From: Pseudaquabacterium pictum
Lineage (GTDB): Bacteria > Pseudomonadota > Gammaproteobacteria > Burkholderiales > Burkholderiaceae_C
Direction of reading: 5' to 3'
Assembly (NCBI RefSeq): GCF_005403045.1
Contig: NZ_BJCL01000002.1
Coordinates: 248,001-312,000, forward strand
Length of the DNA stretch: 64,000 bases
A program made the position numbers and the translations under genes. Positions 9,772 to 16,056 of the stretch are shown here, piece by piece. How positions within the stretch are numbered: the first letter of the stretch is position 1; each line of letters opens with the position of its first letter. A model generated the notes under the pieces. The model was not told the origin of the DNA. It did not search any database and saw only the letters and a program-made list of their open reading frames with translations.

Positions 9772-9795
9772 GCCCGCCCGCGGCTTGCGGCGGGC
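9772..9795 (+). terminator. GC-rich hairpin after the nitroreductase gene
   Basis: GCCCGCC at 9772-9778 pairs perfectly with GGCGGGC at 9789-9795 around a ten-base loop, eight bases after the stop codon. There is no T-run, so it may only partly terminate or may protect the 3' end. Confidence 0.35.
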
Positions 9796-9864
9796 CATGC
9801 GCTATGCTGGCGCGCCTGCACAACGCGGATTGGCTGCGTGGCATCTGCTGGAGAAGCCACTGTC

Positions 9865-10341
9865 ATGAGCGCCGCCCCACGCCCCCCGCTGGATGAACCA
9901 CGCGCCGGCCATGTCGAGCCGCTGCTCTACCAGCTGGTCTACTGCAGCCGCGCCACGCCTGGTGTCGATGACGAGGCGGTGCACGGCATCATCCGCAGCG
10001 CCCGCCGCCGCAACCCGGCGCAGGGCATCACCGGCCTGCTGGTGTTCGGCAGCGGCATCTTCTTCCAGTGGCTGGAAGGCCCGCGCGACAACATCCAGGC
10101 GCTGATGGCCCACCTCGAGGCCGACCCGCGCCATGTCGACCTGGTGACCCTGGACACCAGCGAAGAGGTGCGTGAGCGCCTGTTCCCCGACTGGGACATG
10201 GAACTGGTGGGCGGCGCCCACATCCGCGAGGTGCTGCAGGACGCGCTGGACAACGCCCGTGACGCCGCCAGCGCCACCACCCTGCGCGGCCTGCTGCAAC
10301 GGCTGGAAACCGGCGAGTTGAGCCGGCTGGTCGATCTCTGA
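9865..10341 (+). CDS. BLUF-domain blue-light photoreceptor
   Basis: A 158-residue protein that is essentially one BLUF (blue light using FAD) domain plus a short helical tail. The photochemical residues are present: Tyr26 in LVYCSRA, Asn50 in RRNPAQGITG, Gln68 in GIFFQWLEG, and the Trp/Met pair in FPDWDMEL. Light rearranges the hydrogen bonds of the flavin with the Tyr and Gln. There is no EAL or other output domain; about 40 C-terminal residues are predicted helical and probably form the interface with a partner protein. The start is the ATG at 9865 behind GGAGAAG. The partner is unknown; adjacent genes give no hint. Confidence 0.9.
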   Translation: MSAAPRPPLDEPRAGHVEPLLYQLVYCSRATPGVDDEAVHGIIRSARRRNPAQGITGLLVFGSGIFFQWLEGPRDNIQALMAHLEADPRHVDLVTLDTSEEVRERLFPDWDMELVGGAHIREVLQDALDNARDAASATTLRGLLQRLETGELSRLVDL

Positions 10342-10347
10342 CCGGGC

Positions 10348-11157
10348 TCAGCCCGCCCAGGCGCTGTCGTAGCCCGACTGGCCGGGCAGCAACACGCCGC
10401 TGATCCTGCCCTCGGCATTGAAAGTCACCCGCGGATGGATGGCCGGCAGCGCTGTCTGGGCGGCGGCATGGTCCAGCAGCGCGGCCACGCTGGCAAACGG
10501 CACCAGCGACTGCACCGTGGCCACGGTGGCGAACTCCATCTGGAATTCACCCCGGCTGCGGGCGTCCAGCGCCGCGGCGGGCTGCACCCAGGCCAGCGTG
10601 GTGGTCTCGCCGGCATCGACCTCGGGCAACTGACCGATTGGCGCCCTTGCCACCAGGAACAGGGTGTCGAAGCGCTTGGGCAGGCCGGCCGGCGTGACCC
10701 AGCGGCTCCAGGGCTGCAGCCCGCTGGTGGCCAGCGGCAGGCCGGCCTCGGTGGCCAGCGCGGCCAGCGTGGTGCCGGCATGCAGGCGCGCGCGCAGCGG
10801 CGCCCAGCCGGCGGGCGGCAGGTGGTCGTCGGGCGCGCCCAGCCACAGGCCGCACTCCTCGAAGCATTCCCGCAGCCCGGCCACGGCGAAGGCGCCGGCC
10901 TGGTCGCCGACGCCGGTCACCCCGCCGATGCGCTGCTGCAGCACGGCCAGCGGCTCGTCCAGGCGGGCCAGATGGGCGGCATCGCCGTCGGCCGCATCCA
11001 CCGCGCCGCCGGGAAACACATAGGCCCCGGGCATGAAGCTGGCCTGCATCGAGCGGCGCACCATCAGCACCTCGGGGCCGGCAGCGCCATCGCGCAGGAT
11101 CAGGGTGGTGGCCGCCAGGCGCGGCGTGACGGTGGGGGGCGGGGTCGGCATGGGCAT
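10348..11157 (-). CDS. NUDIX hydrolase with a split Nudix box (RP2/NUDT19-like)
   Basis: A 269-residue NUDIX protein. The second half of the Nudix box is intact, RECFEECGL (RE-U-x-EE-x-G-U). About 45 residues rather than 13 separate the opening glycine of PGGAVDAAD from it, so the box carries an insertion of roughly 30 residues. This resembles the mammalian RP2/NUDT19 group, whose members hydrolyse CoA and acyl-CoAs; assignment of substrate here is inference. The start is the ATG at 11157, with GGAG immediately upstream. The frame is open further upstream but would overlap the MATE gene. It converges on the BLUF gene with a six-base gap. Confidence 0.8.
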   Translation of the reverse strand: MPMPTPPPTVTPRLAATTLILRDGAAGPEVLMVRRSMQASFMPGAYVFPGGAVDAADGDAAHLARLDEPLAVLQQRIGGVTGVGDQAGAFAVAGLRECFEECGLWLGAPDDHLPPAGWAPLRARLHAGTTLAALATEAGLPLATSGLQPWSRWVTPAGLPKRFDTLFLVARAPIGQLPEVDAGETTTLAWVQPAAALDARSRGEFQMEFATVATVQSLVPFASVAALLDHAAAQTALPAIHPRVTFNAEGRISGVLLPGQSGYDSAWAG

Positions 11158-11185
11158 GTCTCCTGGATGTCGTGTCCACAAGCGG

Positions 11186-12586
11186 TCAGCGGAAGCGGCC
11201 GCTCTGGTGCAGCCGCCGGTGCATCTGGCGTGCGGCCGGCAGCCAGCCCAGACGGGACCAGCGCCACCAGTTGAGCAGGCCGCGCAGCCACTCGTCAGCC
11301 GCATAGGCGACCCACACACCCACCAGCCCCCAGCCGAGGTGGGCGCCCAGCAGCCAGCTGCCGCCGGCCATCACCAGCGCAAAGCTCACCGCGCCGGCCT
11401 GCACCGGAAAGCGGGCATCGCCCGCGGCGCGCAGCGCATTCACCAGCACCAGGTTGAAGGTGCGGCCGGTCTCCAGGGCGATGGTCAGCCACAGCAGGGT
11501 GGCGCCGGCGGCGATGATCTGCGCATCGGCGGTGAACCAGCCCATCAGCCAGCGCCCGGCCAGCGCCACCACCAGCGAGACGGCCAGCGCCATCAGCAGG
11601 CCGCGGCCCAGCAGCCGGCGCACCAGCGCGTTGGCCTGGTGCAGCCGGCCGGCGCCCACCAGGTGGCCCACCATGATCTCGGCCGCCAGCCCCAGCGTGG
11701 CGGCGAACAGCAGGATGAAGTGGATCAGCTGCATGGTGTAGGCATGGGTGGCCAGTGCCAGCGTGCCCATGCTGCCCACCACCGAGATGCTGAAGACATA
11801 GGCGGCGCGCCAGGCCACGTTCTCGGCCGCGCCCGGCAGGCCGATGTGCAACACCGGCGCCAGCGCGCGCTGCCGCCACTGCCACCAGTCGGCGCCGGTG
11901 GGCACACCGCCCAGCCGGGTGTGCCAGGCCTGCAGGAACAGGACCAGCCCCAGCGTGCGGGCGGCCAGCAGGGCCAGCGCATAGCCGGCCAGGCCCAGGC
12001 CGTCCCAGCCGAAGGCGCCACCCATCAGCGGCACGGCCAGCGCCAGGTGCACCACCTGCATGGTGATGTTGACCACCATCGTCGGCCGGGCATGCAGGTG
12101 CGAGCGCAGCACGCTGGCGGCGGTGCTGTTCCAGGCATCCAGCAGCACGGCCGGCGCCATCCACTGCAGCAGCGGCACGGCCAGCGGCAGCACCTCGGGC
12201 GGCGCATTCATCACGCCCAGCAGCGGCGCGGCCAACACCGCGGCCAGCAGCATGCAGATGCCGCCGATCCAGCTGCTGGCGCCCCAGGCGGCCCGCGCCG
12301 CGGCATCGGCCGCGGCACGCTTGTTGCCGCCCAGCGCCTGCGCCACCACCACACCCACCCCGGCACCGATGATGCGGAAGAACACGAACAGCATCGCCAG
12401 CACCTGGTTGACCAGGGCGAAGGCCGCGCCCTGGGCATCGCCCAGGCGGGCCGCCAGCACCGTGCCCACCAGGCCCATGCCGATGGCCAGCGCCATCTCG
12501 GCGAACAGCGGCACGGCCAGCGGCAGCAGCCGCGGCGCGGGCGGCGGTGGCCGCGGGTCGTCGCGCAGGGCGTGGCGGGTGGTCAA
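11186..12586 (-). CDS. MATE-family multidrug efflux transporter
   Basis: A polytopic membrane protein of about 466 residues with the MATE layout: two homologous halves of about six helices each, beginning LLPLAVPLFAEMALAIGMG. Members export cationic drugs or metabolites in exchange for H+ or Na+. The start is uncertain. No ATG lies between the end of the upstream isomerase gene and the first helix, so I place it at a TTG at 12586, ten bases after that gene's stop. An ATG at 12676 lies inside the upstream gene. It is the third gene of a GST - HCCA isomerase - MATE operon, which suggests export or detoxification of an aromatic compound or a glutathione adduct (inference). Confidence 0.85.
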   Translation of the reverse strand: MTTRHALRDDPRPPPPAPRLLPLAVPLFAEMALAIGMGLVGTVLAARLGDAQGAAFALVNQVLAMLFVFFRIIGAGVGVVVAQALGGNKRAAADAAARAAWGASSWIGGICMLLAAVLAAPLLGVMNAPPEVLPLAVPLLQWMAPAVLLDAWNSTAASVLRSHLHARPTMVVNITMQVVHLALAVPLMGGAFGWDGLGLAGYALALLAARTLGLVLFLQAWHTRLGGVPTGADWWQWRQRALAPVLHIGLPGAAENVAWRAAYVFSISVVGSMGTLALATHAYTMQLIHFILLFAATLGLAAEIMVGHLVGAGRLHQANALVRRLLGRGLLMALAVSLVVALAGRWLMGWFTADAQIIAAGATLLWLTIALETGRTFNLVLVNALRAAGDARFPVQAGAVSFALVMAGGSWLLGAHLGWGLVGVWVAYAADEWLRGLLNWWRWSRLGWLPAARQMHRRLHQSGRFR

Positions 12587-12596
12587 GCGCTGGGCT

Positions 12597-13220
12597 TCAG
12601 GCGACCGTGCGCCGCCGCAGCACCGCCGCACGCAGCAGGGGCAGGCGGTCATTGCCGAAGTACATGTCGTCGCCACCGACGAAGAACGTCGGCGAGCCGA
12701 AGCCGCCGCGGGCGATGACCTCGTCGGTGTTGGCCTTCAGCAGGGCCTTGACCTCGGGCGTGGCGATCGCCGCCAGCAGCACCGCGGCATCCAGCCCCAA
12801 GGTGGTGGCGATACCGGCGAGCACGCTGTCCTGGCTGATGTCGCGGTCGTGTGTCCAGTAGGCCTGGAACACCGCCTCGGCAAAGGCTTCCATCGGCGCT
12901 GTCCCGTCCGGCCTGGTCAGCAGCCAGCAGCAGGCCCGCATGGCCTTGACGCTGTTGACCGGGAAGATGCTGGGCGGAAAGCGGATGTCCACACCCTCGT
13001 GGCGGGCCCAGTCCTGCAGGTCCTTCTTCAGGTAGGCCTGCTTGGCGGGCACGCCACGCTCGCGGCTTTCGTAGACGCTGGGGTTGACCGCATTGAAGAT
13101 GCCGCCCACCAGCACCGGCTTCCACTGCACCGGCACGTCCAGCTCGGCCGCCAGCTGGCGCAGGTTGCGGAAGCCCAGCCAGGTCCAGGGGCTGCTGCAG
13201 TCGAAGAAGCATTCGATCAT
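12597..13220 (-). CDS. 2-hydroxychromene-2-carboxylate isomerase / DsbA-kappa-GST family protein
   Basis: A 207-residue thioredoxin-fold protein of the DsbA/kappa-GST group. It starts IECFFDCSSPWTWLGFRNL, where the kappa class has its active Ser just after the first strand, and has the cis-Pro region GGFGSPTFFVGGDDMYFGNDR near the C terminus. The family includes the naphthalene-pathway enzyme that isomerises 2-hydroxychromene-2-carboxylate with glutathione, but most members have unknown substrates. The start at 13220 lies four bases after the stop of the GST gene, so the two glutathione-dependent enzymes are probably translationally coupled. Confidence 0.85.
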   Translation of the reverse strand: MIECFFDCSSPWTWLGFRNLRQLAAELDVPVQWKPVLVGGIFNAVNPSVYESRERGVPAKQAYLKKDLQDWARHEGVDIRFPPSIFPVNSVKAMRACCWLLTRPDGTAPMEAFAEAVFQAYWTHDRDISQDSVLAGIATTLGLDAAVLLAAIATPEVKALLKANTDEVIARGGFGSPTFFVGGDDMYFGNDRLPLLRAAVLRRRTVA

Positions 13221-13224
13221 CGGG

Positions 13225-13935
13225 TCATTCTCCGGGCTGGGTGGCCGCCGGCGGCGTGCCGAACAGGTTCTTTCGGGTTTCAGCGTCCATGCCGGCGGCC
13301 TTGCGCAGGTCCTTGCCCACGGCCAGGCCACGCTGCACGGCCTCGCGGGCGCGCACCGTGGCATACCAGCGCTGGATGTGGGGCCAGTCATCCAGCGTCA
13401 GCCCCTGGGCCTTGTGGGTCATGGTCCAGGGGAAGATGGCGATGTCGGCGATGCCGTAGTCGTCACCGGCCACATAGGCCCCGGTGCGGCCGAGCTGGCC
13501 GTCGAGCACGCCGTAGAGCCGGCGGGTCTCGCGCTCGTAGCGGTCGATGGCGTAGGGGATCTTTTCCGGCGCATAGAGCCGGAAGTGGCCGTGCTGGCCC
13601 AGCATCGGCCCCAGGCCGCCCATCTGCCACATCAGCCAGGGCAGCACGGTGTGGCGGCCGCGCCAGTCGGTGGGCAGCAGGCGGCCGGTTTTCTCGGCCA
13701 GGTAGACCAGCATGGCGCCAGTCTCGAAGCTGGCAAACGGGGCGCCACCGCCGGGTGGGTCGTGGTCGACCAGTGCCGGAATGCGGTTGTTCGGGCTGAT
13801 GGCCAGGAAGTCGGGCGTGAACTGCTCGCCGCGGCCGATGTTCACCGGCTTGAGGGTGTAGGGCAGGCCCAGTTCCTCCAACGCGATGCTGATCTTCCAG
13901 CCGTTGGGCGTGGGCCAGGAATACAGGTCGATCAT
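13225..13935 (-). CDS. Glutathione S-transferase, nu-class (YfcG/YghU-like)
   Basis: A 236-residue GST with an N-terminal thioredoxin domain (MIDLYSWPTPNGWKISIALEE, in parts) and an all-helical C-terminal domain. The TPNGWK motif is typical of the YfcG/YghU (nu) class, where Thr and Asn rather than Tyr or Ser contact glutathione. Enterobacterial members act mainly as disulfide-bond reductases. FASFETGAMLVYLAEKTG provides the glutathione gamma-glutamyl site. It is the first gene of the operon with the isomerase and the MATE transporter and is divergent from the transglutaminase-like gene. Confidence 0.88.
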   Translation of the reverse strand: MIDLYSWPTPNGWKISIALEELGLPYTLKPVNIGRGEQFTPDFLAISPNNRIPALVDHDPPGGGAPFASFETGAMLVYLAEKTGRLLPTDWRGRHTVLPWLMWQMGGLGPMLGQHGHFRLYAPEKIPYAIDRYERETRRLYGVLDGQLGRTGAYVAGDDYGIADIAIFPWTMTHKAQGLTLDDWPHIQRWYATVRAREAVQRGLAVGKDLRKAAGMDAETRKNLFGTPPAATQPGE

Positions 13936-13985
13936 GGTGCTGCGCCCCCTTGGCGCCGGTGTGACAGCAGGCTGCCGACGCTACC

Positions 13986-14699
13986 GTGAAACTGCCGTGG
14001 ATGGACGACGCCATGACGACACCAGCGCCCGCCACGCTGGCACCCACCGCTGCCATCGACAGCGACCATCCGGCGGTGCAGGCCTTCGCCCGCCAGCATG
14101 CCGTGGGCGCCGACGACCGCGAGCGCGCCGTGGCCCTGGCCCTGGCGGTGCGCGACGGCTTCCGCTACGACCCGTACAAGGCCGACCTGTCGCCGCTGGG
14201 CATGCGCGCCAGCACCGTGCTGGCCCAGGGCTACGGCTGGTGCGTGCCCAAGGCGGTGCTGCTGGCGGCGGTGTGCCGGGCCGCCGGCATCCCGGCGCGG
14301 CTGGGCTTTGCCGACGTGCGCAACCACCTCAGCACCGAGCGCATGCGCCGCAACATGGAGACCGAAGTCTTCTACTGGCACGGCTACACCGACCTCTGGA
14401 TCGCCGGCGCCTGGCGCAAGGCCACGCCGGCCTTCAACCTGAGCCTGTGCCAGAAGTTCGGCCTGAAACCGCTGGACTTCGACGGCCGCGCCGATTCGAT
14501 CTACCACCCGTTCGACCTGGCCGGCAACCGCCACATGGAATACATCCACCAGCGCGGCAGCTTCGACGACCTGCCGCTGGACGCCATCCTGGCCGACTTC
14601 CGCGTGCACTATCCGCGCTGGGTCAGCGGCAGCGACGGCCAGCAGGCGGCCGACTTCCTGGCCGACGTGGATGCCGAGACCGGCCGGAGCCGCGCATGA
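13986..14699 (+). CDS. Transglutaminase-like (papain-fold) protein
   Basis: A protein of up to 237 residues with the transglutaminase-like core: GYGWCVPKAVLLAAVCRAAGIPARLGF supplies the nucleophilic Cys (quoted in part: GWCVPKA), and FYWHGYTDLWI supplies the His. An Asp should follow but is not certain. Bacterial members are often peptidases or amidases rather than cross-linkers. The opening codon used is a GTG at 13986; in-frame ATGs at 14001 and 14013 are equally possible because no convincing ribosome-binding site is visible. No signal peptide is seen, so it is likely cytoplasmic. Its stop overlaps the start of the thioesterase gene. Confidence 0.8.
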   Translation: MKLPWMDDAMTTPAPATLAPTAAIDSDHPAVQAFARQHAVGADDRERAVALALAVRDGFRYDPYKADLSPLGMRASTVLAQGYGWCVPKAVLLAAVCRAAGIPARLGFADVRNHLSTERMRRNMETEVFYWHGYTDLWIAGAWRKATPAFNLSLCQKFGLKPLDFDGRADSIYHPFDLAGNRHMEYIHQRGSFDDLPLDAILADFRVHYPRWVSGSDGQQAADFLADVDAETGRSRA

Positions 14700-15166
14700 A
14701 CGACGTCACCCTGCCCATGCCCGTGCCCGAGGGCTTCAAGCCGCTGCCGGTGGGCGGCGACTTCATCGCCGGCAACGGCCCGCTGTACATCCGCAGCGTG
14801 GTCCAGCCCGATGGCAGCAAAGTGCGCCACCTGGGCTTCCGGGTGGAGCAGCGCCACACCAACCCGATGGGCAACTGCCACGGCGGCATGCTGGCCACCT
14901 TCGCCGACATGATGCTGCCGATGCTGGCGCACCGGCAGGCGCCCGAGCTGCGCAACCAGTTCCTGCCCACGGTGAGCCTGCAGATCGACTACCTGGCGCC
15001 CAGCCCGCTGGGCGCCTGGGTGCAGGGCGAGGCGCAGGTGCTGCGCACCACCCGCAACCTGGCCTTCGTGCAGGGCCTGATCACGGCCGATGGCGTGCCG
15101 GCGCTGCGGGTCAGCGGCATCTTCAAGATCGGCAAGCCGTTCCATCCGCCCGCGCCGCCGGCCTGA
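14696..15166 (+). CDS. PaaI-family hotdog thioesterase
   Basis: A 156-residue hotdog-fold protein. RHTNPMGNCHGGMLATFADMM (in parts: NPMGNCHGGM) matches the PaaI group, in which the Asn and HGG region bind and hydrolyse acyl-CoA thioesters. A second half with VSLQIDYLAP and a C-terminal GIFKIG complete the fold. The ATG at 14696 overlaps the TGA of the transglutaminase-like gene (ATGA), so the pair is translationally coupled. The substrate is unknown. Confidence 0.87.
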   Translation: MNDVTLPMPVPEGFKPLPVGGDFIAGNGPLYIRSVVQPDGSKVRHLGFRVEQRHTNPMGNCHGGMLATFADMMLPMLAHRQAPELRNQFLPTVSLQIDYLAPSPLGAWVQGEAQVLRTTRNLAFVQGLITADGVPALRVSGIFKIGKPFHPPAPPA

Positions 15167-15229
15167 CCGGCCGCAGGAGCGTGTAGATTCCGGTCCGTGG
15201 CGCCGTGGGCGCCTGTGACCGGGACCCGG

Positions 15230-16027
15230 ATGTTGAAACGTCTCTCACGCGGACTGGGCGTGGTGCTGTCGCTGCTCGGCCTGCTGGCGACGGCGGCCCA
15301 GGCCGCCGACGGCCCCGACTGCAGCCGCCCCTACACCCTGGCCCTGCATGACCACGGCCTGCTCTACGACAGCCAGACCGGCGAAGGCATCGACCGCGAC
15401 ATGGCCGAGGCGCTGACCCGCCGCAGCGGCTGCAAGATCAATGTCACGTTGATGCCGCGGGCGCGCATCTGGCAGCTGATCGAGTCCGGCGTGCTCGACT
15501 TCAGCCTGTCGGGCATCCGCAACGACGCGCGCGACAACTTCGCCAGCTTCGCCTGGTACTTCTCGAACAAGTACTACCTGCTGGTGCGCAAGGATGCCGG
15601 CGTGCAGACGCTGGCCGACTTCGACCGCAACCCGGCGCTGAAGCTGGGCGTGATCCGCAGCTTCCGCTACAACCCCACGGCCAACCGCCTGGTCGACCGG
15701 CTGGACAGCCAGGGCCGCGTCAGCCATGCCACCACGCTGGCCGCGCTGTACCAGGTGCTGCTGGAGAACCGGCTGCAGGCGATGATCATCGAGCCCTTCG
15801 ACTACCCGGCGCTGGAGAATGCCCGCATCCGCGAACAGACCATGGTGCTGGAGTTCGACGACCCGCCGGTGCCGCACGGGCTGATCATGTCGCGCAAGGC
15901 GCTGCCGCCTGCGCAGCAGCAGGCCTGGCGGGCGCTGGTCGATGCGATGCGGGCCGATGGCACCGTCACCCGCATCTTCGAGAAGTACTTCAAGCCCGAG
16001 CTGGCGCGCCAGCTCACCCAGTTCTGA
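15230..16027 (+). CDS. Family 3 periplasmic solute-binding protein (possible kinase sensor partner)
   Basis: A 265-residue secreted protein with a signal peptide (MLKRLSRGLGVVLSLLGLL, cleaved near AQA) and the SBP_bac_3 fold. The hallmark GEGIDRDMAEALTRRSG is followed by PRARIWQLIESGVLDFSLSG and a C-terminal FEKYFKPEL. Such proteins bind amino acids or related small molecules. No ABC permease lies nearby. Instead a CHASE-domain hybrid kinase starts 29 bases downstream, so this protein may deliver ligand to that sensor (inference). The ATG at 15230 is preferred over the one at 15197 because it places the positively charged residues right before the hydrophobic core. Confidence 0.83.
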   Translation: MLKRLSRGLGVVLSLLGLLATAAQAADGPDCSRPYTLALHDHGLLYDSQTGEGIDRDMAEALTRRSGCKINVTLMPRARIWQLIESGVLDFSLSGIRNDARDNFASFAWYFSNKYYLLVRKDAGVQTLADFDRNPALKLGVIRSFRYNPTANRLVDRLDSQGRVSHATTLAALYQVLLENRLQAMIIEPFDYPALENARIREQTMVLEFDDPPVPHGLIMSRKALPPAQQQAWRALVDAMRADGTVTRIFEKYFKPELARQLTQF

Positions 16028-16056
16028 ACTCCGGTGCAGCGCGGCCGCCATCTGCC

